From Halalkalicoccus sp. CGA53 (GTDB lineage: Archaea; Halobacteriota; Halobacteria; Halobacteriales; Halalkalicoccaceae): a DNA stretch of 64,000 nt. Made by a program: the position numbers and the translations under genes. Under the pieces are notes generated by a model that ran no database searches, was not told the origin of the DNA, and saw nothing but the letters and a program-made list of their open reading frames with translations. Location: contig NZ_CP144125.1 of the NCBI RefSeq assembly GCF_036429475.1, positions 1,550,001 through 1,614,000 on the forward strand, given 5' to 3'. Shown piece after piece: positions 17,650 to 25,464 of the stretch (position 1 is the first letter of the stretch; the number at the start of each line of letters is the position of its first letter).

Positions 17650-17723
17650 TCCGCCCTCCCCGATTTGAACGGGGGGCAAGCCGATCTACAGTCGGCTGCT
17701 CTACCAGGCTGAGCTAAGGGCGG
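17650..17723 (-). tRNA. tRNA-Tyr (anticodon GTA)
   Basis: Read on the minus strand the 74 nt fold into a standard cloverleaf. The acceptor stem is CCGCCCT/AGGGCGG with discriminator A. The D arm is GCTCAGCCTGGTAGAGC, the anticodon stem is CCGA/TCGG with loop CTGTAGA giving anticodon GTA, and the T arm contains GTTCAAAT. The C1-G72 first pair is the identity element of archaeal tRNA-Tyr. CCA is not encoded. No intron is present in the anticodon loop. Confidence 0.95.
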
Positions 17724-17749
17724 GTAGCTACGAATCCGCCGCTCCCGGA

Positions 17750-17758
17750 CTTAAGAAT
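17750..17758 (-). promoter_or_regulatory. TATA box of tRNA-Tyr
   Basis: On the minus strand the AT-rich motif ATTCTTAAG stands 27-35 bases before the tRNA 5' end in otherwise GC-rich DNA. That is the expected position for an archaeal TATA element driving a transcript that begins at or near the tRNA. Confidence 0.6.
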
Positions 17759-17841
17759 TTTCATTAGCCGACGGGAGACGCACGTCGGACGGAGTGACAA
17801 AATTCATATCTCTCGACCGCATCTCCCCGCCTGAGACGGAG

Positions 17842-18330
17842 ATGAGCAAGATCACGTTCCGGGCGGACGAGGACCTCGTCGAGCGGATCGAGGATCTCGA
17901 CGCATCGAAGAGCGAGGTGATGCGCGAGGCGCTCAGACGGTATCTCGACGCCGCCGGAGCGCCCGTCGCGCCCGAACGTGAGAGCCTCGACGACGTCCTC
18001 GCCCAGCGGATCGACGCGCTCGTTGAGGAGCGAATCGGCGCGCGCGCGCCGCCACAGGAGGTGAGCGTCACCGTAAACATCGACGACGAGCGGGCTGTCT
18101 CCCACGCGTCGGACACGGCGCAGTCCCCCGATTCCGAGCGAAACGAGGGGACGACGGCCTGTGGGCGCTGTGGCGAAACGGTCGCCGCCGACCACGTCCA
18201 CTGCCCCAACTGCGGGGAGAAACGGTCGAACCGCGTCTTCTGTGACTGCGGCGACGAGCTCCGCTCTGACTGGGCGTTCTGTCCGACCTGCGGGCGTCGG
18301 ACGCCGGCCGCGGACGTGCTCGATCCGTAG
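17842..18330 (+). CDS. cdrL: RHH plus double zinc-ribbon regulator, CdrL-like
   Basis: The product is 162 aa with ATG at 17842 (MSKITFRADEDLVERI). Residues 1-37 form a ribbon-helix-helix DNA-binding domain (ITFRADEDLVERIEDL, SKSEVMREALRRYL). An acidic linker follows, then two zinc-ribbon-like modules near the C-terminus: CGRCGETV/CPNCGEK and CDCGDEL/CPTCGRR. In haloarchaea a longer RHH protein, CdrL, is encoded upstream of cdrS-ftsZ2 and acts on that promoter. Position, RHH domain and length support the name here, while the zinc ribbons' role is unknown. Confidence 0.8.
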   Translation: MSKITFRADEDLVERIEDLDASKSEVMREALRRYLDAAGAPVAPERESLDDVLAQRIDALVEERIGARAPPQEVSVTVNIDDERAVSHASDTAQSPDSERNEGTTACGRCGETVAADHVHCPNCGEKRSNRVFCDCGDELRSDWAFCPTCGRRTPAADVLDP

Positions 18331-18351
18331 CGAGTGTAATACGTGGCCGGT

Positions 18352-18361
18352 AGATTTAAGA
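18352..18361 (+). promoter_or_regulatory. Probable TATA box of cdrS-ftsZ2
   Basis: AGATTTAAGA is an AT-rich patch after the GC-rich end of cdrL. A start site expected 25-30 bases downstream would fall at about 18385, exactly at the perfect dyad described next. No other AT-rich promoter candidate lies between here and the cdrS ATG at 18506. Confidence 0.5.
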
Positions 18362-18385
18362 CAAATCAGGGACTCGATAGGGGCA

Positions 18386-18403
18386 TGTAAGACACGTCTT
18401 ACA
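18386..18403. promoter_or_regulatory. Perfect 8+2+8 dyad, candidate CdrL/CdrS operator
   Basis: TGTAAGAC-AC-GTCTTACA is a perfect inverted repeat placed where transcription of cdrS-ftsZ2 should begin. Half-sites of this size suit dimeric ribbon-helix-helix proteins, two of which are encoded by the flanking genes. The same half-site recurs twice more before the cdrS start codon, at 18450 and, inverted, at 18481. Binding has not been tested; the operator call is inference. Confidence 0.6.
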
Positions 18404-18449
18404 CAGGCGTCGTGCGGCGAGCCGTGGATGGGGCCGCATTCGGCGCGTG

Positions 18450-18488
18450 TGTAAGACACGATCGGTGGAAACCGATTGGCGTCTTACG
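18450..18488. promoter_or_regulatory. Second GTAAGAC...GTCTTAC dyad enclosing a hairpin, in the cdrS leader
   Basis: TGTAAGAC (18450-18457) and GTCTTACG (18481-18488) are inverted with a 23-base spacer. The spacer itself holds the hairpin ATCGGT-GGAA-ACCGAT (18461-18476). A smaller dyad, GGCG-TCTTA-CGCC, spans 18478-18490 and ends two bases before the Shine-Dalgarno-like GGGGGA of cdrS. The element could be a DNA operator, an RNA stem-loop controlling translation of cdrS, or both. Confidence 0.55.
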
Positions 18489-18505
18489 CCAAGGGGGACC
18501 CAACA

Positions 18506-18685
18506 ATGGAACGTGTGACACTGCGAATCCCAGAACAGCAGATAGAAGAGGTCGAACGGATGGTCGAGACCGGCCAATTCCCGAACCGGAGCGAGGCGAT
18601 CCGGTCGGCCGTTCGCGAGATGTTGAACGAACACGGCCGAACCCAGGAGGCCGGATCACAGAAGCGTCCCTGGGCGAAGGTGTAA
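18506..18685 (+). CDS. cdrS: Short ribbon-helix-helix cell-division regulator CdrS
   Basis: The product is 59 aa. ATG 18506 is chosen over in-frame 18476 because it follows GGGGGA by about 8 bases and starts the RHH strand [12 protein letters not shown]. The fold continues with [13 protein letters not shown] and [14 protein letters not shown], then a short basic tail KRPWAKV. In Halobacterium salinarum, CdrS is co-transcribed with ftsZ2 and regulates it. Here the stop is one base before the ftsZ2 ATG, fully consistent. It is almost all DNA-binding domain, so it must dimerise to act. Confidence 0.92.
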   Translation: MERVTLRIPEQQIEEVERMVETGQFPNRSEAIRSAVREMLNEHGRTQEAGSQKRPWAKV

Positions 18686-18686
18686 G

Positions 18687-19829
18687 ATGCAGGATATAGT
18701 CAGGGACGCACTCGACAACGCCGAGGCCGAGCAGGAGCGCAAACGGGAGCTGAGCGAGTCAGACGACTTCGGCGATCCCCGGATCGTCATCGTCGGCTGC
18801 GGCGGCGCTGGCAACAACACCGTCAATCGCCTCTACAACATCGGCGTCGACGGCGCCGACACGGTCGCGATCAACACGGATAAACAGCACCTCCAGATGA
18901 TCGAGGCCGACACGAAGATCCTCGTCGGCAAGTCGCTGACCAGCGGCCTCGGCGCCGGCGGCGATCCCGAGATGGGCGAACGCGCGACCGAGATGGCGAC
19001 CGGGACCGTCGAGGAGGTGCTCGGCGACGCCGACCTCGTGTTCGTCACCGCGGGCATGGGTGGCGGCACCGGTACCGGCGCGGCGCCCGTCGTCTCGAAG
19101 ATCGCGAAGAGTCAGGGCGCGATCGTCGTCGGGATGGTCTCGACGCCGTTCAACGTCGAGCGCGCGCGGACGGTGAAGGCCGAGGAGGGCCTCGAACGGC
19201 TCCGCAACGAGGCCGACTCGATCATCGTTCTGGACAACAACCGGCTACTGGACTACGTCCCGAACCTACCCATCGGAAAGGCCTTTTCGGTGATGGACCA
19301 GATCATCGCCGAGACGGTAAAGGGGATCAGCGAGACGATCACCCAGCCGTCGCTGATCAACCTCGACTACGCCGACATGACCGCGATCATGAACCAGGGC
19401 GGCGTCGCGGTGATGCTCGTCGGCGAGACCCAGGACAAGAACAAGACGGACGAGGTCGTCCGCGACGCGATGAACCACCCGCTGCTCGACGTCGACTACC
19501 GCGGCGCGTCGGGTGGACTCGTCCACATCACCGGCGGTCCGGACCTCACCCTCAAGGAGGCCGAGGGCATCGCCCACAACATCACGGAACGCCTCGAGGC
19601 GAGCGCGAACGTGATCTGGGGTGCCCGGATCCAGGAGGAGTACAACGGCAAAGTGCGCGTGATGGCGATCATGACGGGCGTCCAGAGCGCACAGATCCTC
19701 GGTCCGACGACGCAGAAACAGGCCGATCGCTCGCGCGAGAGCATGGGCGACACGCTGCAGTTCGACGCACAGAGCGACGGCGGCCGCGACGAGGTCGCCC
19801 AGCGAAACGGCCTCGACGTCATCCGCTGA
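18687..19829 (+). CDS. ftsZ2: Cell-division GTPase FtsZ2
   Basis: The product is 380 aa. The GTP-binding tubulin signature GGGTGTG is at residues 125-131, preceded by the Rossmann start [16 protein letters not shown]. The T7 synergy-loop region is [11 protein letters not shown]. It lacks a long acidic N-terminal extension and ends in a short hydrophilic tail. Linkage to cdrS upstream and ncsA downstream matches the FtsZ2 locus of haloarchaea; FtsZ2 acts in constriction of the division ring together with FtsZ1. The paralogue ftsZ1 is at 41771-42904. Confidence 0.95.
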   Translation: MQDIVRDALDNAEAEQERKRELSESDDFGDPRIVIVGCGGAGNNTVNRLYNIGVDGADTVAINTDKQHLQMIEADTKILVGKSLTSGLGAGGDPEMGERATEMATGTVEEVLGDADLVFVTAGMGGGTGTGAAPVVSKIAKSQGAIVVGMVSTPFNVERARTVKAEEGLERLRNEADSIIVLDNNRLLDYVPNLPIGKAFSVMDQIIAETVKGISETITQPSLINLDYADMTAIMNQGGVAVMLVGETQDKNKTDEVVRDAMNHPLLDVDYRGASGGLVHITGGPDLTLKEAEGIAHNITERLEASANVIWGARIQEEYNGKVRVMAIMTGVQSAQILGPTTQKQADRSRESMGDTLQFDAQSDGGRDEVAQRNGLDVIR

Positions 19830-19910
19830 TCGACGACCCTCGTTTCTCTCGTCCTCGCCGCAGCGAGCGGCCGTGCTCGCGTAGACGCCGCGTGCGGTGA
19901 CCGCTCCGAT

Positions 19911-20873
19911 CTACACTGCCTCGAGTGCCGCGAGCAGCGAACACTTCCGACAGACCTCGCCGGTGGTCGTCGACCCGCACCGTTCGCACTCGGTGAGGTC
20001 CGTACCCCGCTCGTCGTACTCGGCCGCGAGGATCCCCGCAAGCTCCTCGTAGCCGGCCATGATCGAGTGTCTGGTTCCGGGGTGGTTCTCTTCCAGCCCG
20101 TAGAGCAGCCGCTGGATCTCTCCCCTGTACGCTTCGCTCGAGTGCGGACACTCGGCCATGTGGACCGGGAGATCGGCGAGGTGTGCGTAGAGGGCCACCT
20201 CCTTCTCGGGGACGTCACGGAGCGGCTTCGCCCGTGGGACGAACGCCGACTGGTCCGTTCTCTCGTCGAACCCGCCCAATGAGGCCTCGAAGTGTTTGGC
20301 CATCTGGGCGAGGTCACCCTCCAGGAAGTTCATCAGCGCGCTCTGGGCCTCGTCGTCGAGGTTGTGACCCGTGAGCAGCTTGTCGGCACCGAGTTCGTCG
20401 GCGTACCGAGAGAGTGCGTCGCGGCGGAACACCCCGCAGTAGGCGCAAGCGGCCATGTTCTCGGGGTCCGCTTCGACGACGTCGTCCATCCGGATCCCGA
20501 ACTCCCCCTCGTAGGTGACGACCTCGTGGCGGATCCCCAGATCCTCGGCGAGCTCGACACAAGCGTCGAGGCTCCTGTCGCGGTAGCCCTCGATCCCCTC
20601 GTGAATCGTCAGCCCCACCAGCTCGACCCGCGGGTCCTCGTCGAAGGTGTCGTGGAGGATCCGCGTGAGAACGACGCTGTCCTTACCCCCCGAGAGCCCG
20701 ATCACCCACGTCTCGGGCGAGCCGGGCGTGGCGTCGTCCGAGAGCAGACCGTCCTCCCGAACCCTGCGCGTGACCCGGCGCTCGACGGAGGCCAGGAAGT
20801 GTGCCGAACAGAGGTGCTGCCCCGAGTACGCCGCGTGCATGACCGCCTCGTGGCCGCACTTCGTACACTCCAT
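19911..20873 (-). CDS. ncsA: tRNA 2-thiolation enzyme NcsA (TtuA/Ctu1 family)
   Basis: The product is 320 aa. The PP-loop ATPase motif SGGKDS is at residues 61-66. An N-terminal zinc-binding site is formed by C3/C6 and C22/H25, the conserved internal CAYCGVFRRD supplies catalytic or Fe-S cysteines, and a C-terminal zinc finger uses CERCGS and CRKCS. This is the TtuA/Ctu1/NcsA architecture, which thiolates wobble U34 of Lys, Glu and Gln tRNAs using sulfur from a SAMP-type protein. It converges on ftsZ2, the same neighbour as in Haloferax. Confidence 0.92.
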   Translation of the reverse strand: MECTKCGHEAVMHAAYSGQHLCSAHFLASVERRVTRRVREDGLLSDDATPGSPETWVIGLSGGKDSVVLTRILHDTFDEDPRVELVGLTIHEGIEGYRDRSLDACVELAEDLGIRHEVVTYEGEFGIRMDDVVEADPENMAACAYCGVFRRDALSRYADELGADKLLTGHNLDDEAQSALMNFLEGDLAQMAKHFEASLGGFDERTDQSAFVPRAKPLRDVPEKEVALYAHLADLPVHMAECPHSSEAYRGEIQRLLYGLEENHPGTRHSIMAGYEELAGILAAEYDERGTDLTECERCGSTTTGEVCRKCSLLAALEAV

Positions 20874-20931
20874 CTCCCGGAGCTATCCGAGCGGGGCGTA
20901 TCACGGTTTCGCCCGCGGATACACCGGATAC

Positions 20932-20945
20932 GGATATATAAAAAT
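20932..20945 (-). promoter_or_regulatory. Strong TATA element of ncsA
   Basis: Read on the minus strand, ATTTTTATATATCC is by far the most AT-rich run in this area. It lies about 60-70 bases before the ncsA start codon, leaving a leader of roughly 30-40 bases. Confidence 0.6.
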
Positions 20946-20947
20946 TT

Positions 20948-20967
20948 CGTACTATCCTCGTACTATC
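20948..20967 (-). repeat. Tandem direct repeats abutting the ncsA TATA box
   Basis: On the minus strand GATAGTACG occurs twice with an 11-base period, immediately upstream of the TATA element. The repeats overlap the last codons of the PH-domain gene. One helical turn between copies suits an activator or repressor that binds side by side on one face of the DNA. Confidence 0.55.
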
Positions 20968-21472
20968 TCCCGGCACCCGGTCGTCTCGCCTCGTCGAGCA
21001 GGCCGGTGAGGATCCCAGTCACGCGTTCGGGACGGGGGACGTCTTTCATCTCGATATCCATCGTCCCCGATCCGGCGGTGTAGAGGACGACGGTGCCGAT
21101 CGAGAGCAGGCGCTGGAGCACCGACTGGTTGTAGGTCGTGTTCTGGACTCGATCGAGCCGGATCTGGGTGACGTCGCGCGAGACCAGCCCCTCTTTCACG
21201 TAGATCTCCTGGGTCGTGATGACGTACATGAGCCGCCACCACCGGAGGTAGGCGAGGCCGGCGATGGCGAGACCGGAGAGGACGACCAGCAGGCCGATGA
21301 CGACCGCGGCGCTCGCCTCGGAGAAGAGGGCGACGACGGCGATTCCGATCGCGACGAGCACCCCGCCGGCGAGCAGTTCGGGGAGGATCGTCACGAGCGA
21401 CGGTCTGCCCGACCAGCGGACCTCCTCGTCCTCCGTGAGGTGGAGCCAGTCCTCACCTTCGAGACCGCTCAT
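20963..21472 (-). CDS. PH domain (DUF304/bPH2) membrane protein
   Basis: The product is 169 aa from ATG 21472 (MSGLEGEDWLHL); the upstream open frame lacks support. Two hydrophobic spans (about residues 33-52 and 57-76) precede the bacterial/archaeal PH-like domain with YVITTQEIYVKEGLVSRDVTQIRLDRVQNTTYNQSVLQRLLSIGTV, a signature of YdbS/YdbT-type proteins. The domain is expected on the cytoplasmic face. Functions in this family are poorly known; export of antimicrobial peptides has been suggested in bacteria. Its 3' end carries the regulatory repeats of ncsA. Confidence 0.85.
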   Translation of the reverse strand: MSGLEGEDWLHLTEDEEVRWSGRPSLVTILPELLAGGVLVAIGIAVVALFSEASAAVVIGLLVVLSGLAIAGLAYLRWWRLMYVITTQEIYVKEGLVSRDVTQIRLDRVQNTTYNQSVLQRLLSIGTVVLYTAGSGTMDIEMKDVPRPERVTGILTGLLDEARRPGAGR

Positions 21473-21645
21473 CCGCGACCGCCTCCGACGGGCACACACG
21501 CTGAATCGCTCATCGTCCGGGCGTTCGCCCCCTGCCGACCTAAACCTTCGGCGCCTACTGACGGTATCGGAGAACGATCCGTCGGGAGGAAGGTCGCCGA
21601 CGACGAACCCGACGGCTTTTGCTCGCACGGCGACTTCCACGAGCC

Positions 21646-22284
21646 ATGGAGCGAGCGGCGGCGGTCGCGAGGGTCGAACGGCTCGTCGAGACGGTAGAGC
21701 GCGAGCGGATGCCGGTCCCGGTGCGAGAGATCTGGGTCTACGGCGACGTCGCGCTCGGCCTCGACCCGGTCGAGCGCCTCGACGTCTACCTCACGAAGGA
21801 CCTCCTGCTCGGTGGTGAGCGCGCGACCGACCTCGACGACGAGTTCGGGGTGGAGGGGATCGGTTCGACCGTCTCGGCCGAGTGGGCACGCGAGTTCCCC
21901 GAGCACGTCCGGGCGAACGACAACGGCTACGCCGCGCCCGAGCGGTGTCTCGCCACCCACCTCACGGACAGGGACGAACCGATCCACCTGGAGGTCTGCA
22001 ACGCGAGTTTCGAGGACAACGTCACCCAGCGCCTGCGCGGGGCGATGGCGCGCGGAGCCTACGACCAGATCCTCGACCCTCGCGGGGTCTGTCTCTGGAT
22101 CGACGGGACGCGAAGCGAGGAGGCGTTCCGCAAACTCCGAGGGAGCGCGTTCGCCTTTCCGGTGCTCTCGGAGGCGCTCTCGATGATCGGGATGGACGAG
22201 GAGGAGGCCGAGGAGGCAGCGGCGGCGATCCAGGCCTATCGTCGCGAACAGCGCGGCCGAAGCGTCCGCGGCGACGTGGTCTGA
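21646..22284 (+). CDS. Haloarchaeal conserved hypothetical protein
   Basis: The product is 212 aa from ATG 21646 (MERAAAVARVERL). It is soluble with no membrane span. The region VREIWVYGDVALGLDPVERLDVYLTKDLLL is distinctive and vaguely like the first strand of a nucleotidyltransferase, but no GS-x-D-x-D motif is present. The C-terminal third is helical and acidic, ending EEAEEAAAAIQAYRREQR. I do not recognise an established function. It is divergent from the PH-domain gene, with 173 bp between starts. Confidence 0.7.
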   Translation: MERAAAVARVERLVETVERERMPVPVREIWVYGDVALGLDPVERLDVYLTKDLLLGGERATDLDDEFGVEGIGSTVSAEWAREFPEHVRANDNGYAAPERCLATHLTDRDEPIHLEVCNASFEDNVTQRLRGAMARGAYDQILDPRGVCLWIDGTRSEEAFRKLRGSAFAFPVLSEALSMIGMDEEEAEEAAAAIQAYRREQRGRSVRGDVV

Positions 22285-22326
22285 TCGGAAAACCGGTTTT
22301 CCGCCGTCCACCGTTTGGGAACCCCT

Positions 22327-22784
22327 ATGCGGCGGCCCGACCCACGTCCCACCACGCTCGACGCCTTTCGGACCCGTCTCGCCCGCCACGTCTTCGACCT
22401 CTTTCCGGCCTACCGCGGCACCAGCGGCCGGGTCACGTAGATCGCCCCCGACTGGCAGGAGGTCCGGGTGAGACTCCCCTCGAACTGGCAACGCAGAACT
22501 ACGTCGGCACGACGTACTGCGGGAGCATCTACGGCGCGGTCGACGCGTTCGACATGATGATGCTCGCCCGGCCCCTCGACGAGGAGTACGTCGTCCGGGA
22601 CGAGGAGACCGAGATCCGGTTCGAGAAGTCCGGTCGGGGGACGCTCTAGGCGAGGTTCCACATCACCGAGGAGCGACTCGACCGACCGGGTCTACACCGT
22701 CGACTTCGTCGACGCCGAGGGGGTCGTCCGCGCCACCGTCAGGAAACACTGCACGTCACGACCGACCGGAGCGAGGCGGCCTGA
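22327..22784 (+). pseudogene. Broken DUF4442 (thioesterase-fold) gene
   Basis: The segments FRTRLARHVFDLFPAYRGT, RVT(stop)IAPDWQEVRVRLPSNW, NYVGTTYCGSIYGAVDAFDMMML, RFHITEERLD, DRVYTVDFVDAEGVVRATVRK and LHVTTDRSEAA appear in the right order. They need a read-through of TAG at 22438-22440, a shift near 22490, read-through of TAG at 22647-22649 and further shifts near 22680 and 22750. Together they reconstruct a DUF4442 hotdog-fold protein common in haloarchaea. With at least four disablements this is a genuine pseudogene, not a sequencing slip. Confidence 0.85.
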
Positions 22785-22798
22785 CGGATCCACTTCGT

Positions 22799-23464
22799 TC
22801 AGAACAGTTCGACTCGATAGCCCTCGATCTCGAGGTCGTCCGCGAACGCCCCCGCGTCCGTCTCGATCGGATCGAACGTGTCGTAGTGGACCGGCAACAC
22901 CAGATCGGGATCGACGCTGCGGACGAACTCGGCGGCCTCCTCCCGATCCATCGTGTAGTGGCCGCCGATCGGCGGAAGGAAGACGTCGGCACGGATCGAC
23001 TCGTGCTCGGTGAGGAAGTCGGTGTCGCTGGGGTAGTAGATCGTCGTTCCGTCGAGCGTGAGGAACAGCCCGATCACCTCGCCCTCGGCGTGGAACGGTT
23101 CGCCCTCGTCGGTCACGTGCTCGCCGTCCGACCGGTTGTACGCCGGGACGGTTCGAACCTCGATCTCCCCGACCGTCGTCTCGCCCTCGTGCGGGAGCGC
23201 GTGAACGTCCCGATCCAGATCCGAGGTATCGATCGCCTCGTACGCCGCGACCGTCGTTCCCTCTCCCGACACCGCCTCGATCCCGTCGGGATCGTAGTGG
23301 TCGAAGTCGTCGTGGGTGACGAAGACGTAGTCGGCGTCGCCCGGCTCGCCCTCCACGACGTCGCTCCACGGGTCGATGTAGAGCACGAGTCCTTCTCCCG
23401 TCTCGATACGCACGCTCGCGTGCCCGAGTCGCTCGAACGTCAGCCCCTCGTGTGTGACGGACAT
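22799..23464 (-). CDS. MBL-fold metal-dependent hydrolase (UlaG-like)
   Basis: The product is 221 aa from ATG 23464 (MSVTHEGLTFERLGHASVRI). It has the beta-lactamase-like fold of the UlaG/YtkL-type group. The metal motif reads THDDFDHYDPDG, close to the HxHxDH consensus with the first His position shifted, and later metal or structural residues lie in PSDTDF, GGHYTMD and VLPVHYDTFDP. The substrate is unknown; relatives include lactonases and phosphodiesterases. A long, poorly conserved upstream frame was ignored. The gene stands alone on the minus strand. Confidence 0.82.
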   Translation of the reverse strand: MSVTHEGLTFERLGHASVRIETGEGLVLYIDPWSDVVEGEPGDADYVFVTHDDFDHYDPDGIEAVSGEGTTVAAYEAIDTSDLDRDVHALPHEGETTVGEIEVRTVPAYNRSDGEHVTDEGEPFHAEGEVIGLFLTLDGTTIYYPSDTDFLTEHESIRADVFLPPIGGHYTMDREEAAEFVRSVDPDLVLPVHYDTFDPIETDAGAFADDLEIEGYRVELF

Positions 23465-23589
23465 GGTGTCCGGATTCGACACCCGGACCGATAACGGTTG
23501 TCCAGTCACACGGACCGCTGTGCGTCCGGACCGGTCAGACCGGTTACTCCTCTCTCGGTCCGAGCGGTACGCAGGTACAGCAGTCCGTA

Positions 23590-24381
23590 TCACACCCTGC
23601 CGACGGTGACGTAGAACGGGACCGTCTCGGTCCGTCTGTACGTTCCCTCCTGCATCTGTGAGACCGCCTCGTGGCCCACCACTCGCCACCGTTCTCTCAG
23701 TTCGTCGAACCCCTCCGCGGTGAGCGGCCCCGAGAGCAGCGTCTCGCGGTCGGAGTCGAGCCCCGCACCGGTCGCTTTTCGTCGAACGGCTTTTAACGCA
23801 GGTTCGTCGTAGGGCGGCTCGATCCGTTTCTCGTGGTCGTACCGGATCGTCCGGACCCCCGATAGACCGGCCTCCTCGAACAGTGCTCGCGCACGCGCGC
23901 CGAGGGTCACGTCAGTCTCGACGCCCTCGATGTATCGCGAGCGAGATCGGCGTTCGAGTGCCCCCTCGTCCTCGACGGTCGACTCGACGCGCACCTCGCC
24001 GTTGTCGGGCTCGATCGCACAGACGAGATCGGAGGAGACCCGGCGGAACTCGCGGACCGATCGACGAGGATCCGGGAGGTTGATCAGCAGGGCCTGACAG
24101 ACGACGAGGTCGAACGCGTCGTCGAGGACGGGGAGCCGCCGGGCGTCGCCGGCGAGAACCGGTGCGTGCTCGCGGGCGTGCGCGAGGAGGTCCGTGTCCG
24201 CATCTACACCGACGACGGCTGCGGGTGACTCGTCGACGAGCACCCGGGTGAGTTCGCCGGTGCCACAGCCGACGTCGAGTATCCTCGTTCTCCCATCGAG
24301 ATCCAGTCCGGAGAGCGCCTCCCGCTGCTCCCACATCCCGCGTCGGGTCGAGGCGAGGTACTCCGCGTCGAATCGGCGCAT
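23590..24381 (-). CDS. Class I SAM-dependent methyltransferase
   Basis: The product is 263 aa with ATG at 24381, overlapping the stop of nfo by one base (TGATG). SAM-binding motif I is ILDVGCGTGELT, followed by VVGVDAD, GDARRLPVLDDAFDLVVCQALL and a helical C-terminal half. The acceptor is not evident. It resembles ubiquinone/menaquinone-type and small-molecule methyltransferases. Tight coupling with endonuclease IV suggests co-expression, but no shared pathway is apparent. Confidence 0.85.
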   Translation of the reverse strand: MRRFDAEYLASTRRGMWEQREALSGLDLDGRTRILDVGCGTGELTRVLVDESPAAVVGVDADTDLLAHAREHAPVLAGDARRLPVLDDAFDLVVCQALLINLPDPRRSVREFRRVSSDLVCAIEPDNGEVRVESTVEDEGALERRSRSRYIEGVETDVTLGARARALFEEAGLSGVRTIRYDHEKRIEPPYDEPALKAVRRKATGAGLDSDRETLLSGPLTAEGFDELRERWRVVGHEAVSQMQEGTYRRTETVPFYVTVGRV

Positions 24382-25214
24382 CAGGCGCCGTTTCTGAGCT
24401 CTCTCACCCGCGCGATGTTCCACTCGTAGCTCCGGCCGTCCTCGGTGGGCGTCTCGAGCACCAACGGGACGTCCGCGAGCTCCGGGTGGTTGATCAGCGC
24501 CGCCATCCCCTCCTCGCCGATCAGCCCCTCACCGATGTGGGCGTGTTCGTCCTTGTTCGTCCCGCAGGCGTGTTTCGAGTCGTTCAGGTGGATACACCGG
24601 AGGTGCTCTACTCCGACCACCTCGTCGAACTCCGAGACGGTCGCCTCGACTGCCTCCTCGGTCGAGAGGTCGTAGCCCGCCGCGAAGGTGTGGGCGGTGT
24701 CGACACAGACGTCGAGGTCCTGCTCCGAGAGTTCGAGAACGCTCGCAAGGTGCTCGAACTCGCCGCCGAGTTTCGTCCCCGACCCCGCGTCGCTCTCGAT
24801 CAGGATCGTCACGCCCTCCGGCACGTCCAGGTCGTCGAGCGCGCTCGCGGCGTTCTCGATGCCACCCTCGACGCCCGCACCCGTGTGCGCACCGAGGTGG
24901 ACGTTCACGAACTCGACGCCCAGTTCCTCAGCGGCGTCGAGTTCCGCCTGCATGCTCGCGACCGACTTCCCTCGTAGCTCCTCCTTCGGCGTACAGAGGT
25001 TCACGAGGTACGACGAGTGGATCACCCACGGACCGTCGAGGCTCTCTCTGGTCCCCTCGCGGAACGCTTCGGCGTCGCCCTCGTCGATCTCCGGGTGTGC
25101 CCAGACCTGAGGGGAGGTGGTGAAGATCTGTCCGCAGTTCCCGCCGACGTCGAGTTGTCGCGGGACGGCGTTTCCGACGCCGCCAGCGATCGAGACGTGT
25201 GCTCCGACGCGCAT
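24381..25214 (-). CDS. nfo: Endonuclease IV (AP endonuclease)
   Basis: The product is 277 aa. It is a TIM-barrel AP endonuclease with the family blocks [63 protein letters not shown] and HAHIGEG, which bring the His/Glu/Asp ligands of three Zn2+ ions. It cleaves 5' of abasic sites in base-excision repair. It is the first gene of a two-gene unit with the methyltransferase. Length is typical for archaeal members. Confidence 0.95.
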   Translation of the reverse strand: MRVGAHVSIAGGVGNAVPRQLDVGGNCGQIFTTSPQVWAHPEIDEGDAEAFREGTRESLDGPWVIHSSYLVNLCTPKEELRGKSVASMQAELDAAEELGVEFVNVHLGAHTGAGVEGGIENAASALDDLDVPEGVTILIESDAGSGTKLGGEFEHLASVLELSEQDLDVCVDTAHTFAAGYDLSTEEAVEATVSEFDEVVGVEHLRCIHLNDSKHACGTNKDEHAHIGEGLIGEEGMAALINHPELADVPLVLETPTEDGRSYEWNIARVRELRNGA

Positions 25215-25253
25215 ACGCCCGGTATCCGTCGGCCGGGCAAAGCACCTTCGAAG

Positions 25254-25409
25254 CTACGTCGAACTCGCCCCGACGGTGACGGTCACGCAGGTACAGTCAC
25301 ACTCGTAGACGTGTCTGACCCCGCCCCCGGTCTCCATCGTGAGCCGCCACTCCTCGTCGCCGAGGGGGTCGCCACAGTTCTCGCAGGCGCAGGTGAGCTC
25401 TCCGAGCAT
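25254..25409 (-). CDS. 51-aa cysteine-rich (probable zinc) protein
   Basis: This is a short gene with ATG 25409 and TAG 25254-25256. Cysteines are arranged as two clusters, C7-A-C9-x2-C12 (CACENCGD) and C37-D-C39-T-C41 (CDCTC), separated by an aromatic-rich stretch EEWRLTMETGGG; the layout suggests one or two metal sites. Codons are typical for the genome. Haloarchaea encode many such tiny zinc-finger proteins, often as regulators or adaptors. It lies just upstream of nfo on the same strand, 39 bp before its start, and could be co-transcribed. Confidence 0.7.
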   Translation of the reverse strand: MLGELTCACENCGDPLGDEEWRLTMETGGGVRHVYECDCTCVTVTVGASST

Positions 25410-25464
25410 ACCCACTCTCTGACTCGCTTACACCTTAAGGCGAGCCAAGCGGAGTGAAAGTGAA

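Noticed and set aside
16932-17717. A 261-codon plus-strand frame running through the tRNA
   Set aside because: It ends in a peptide that is the translation of the tRNA antisense strand, a common artefact. There is no domain and no RBS.
18476-18685. The longer start of cdrS at 18476
   Set aside because: The 10 extra residues lie inside the leader hairpin region and lack RHH strand character. ATG 18506 has a proper RBS.
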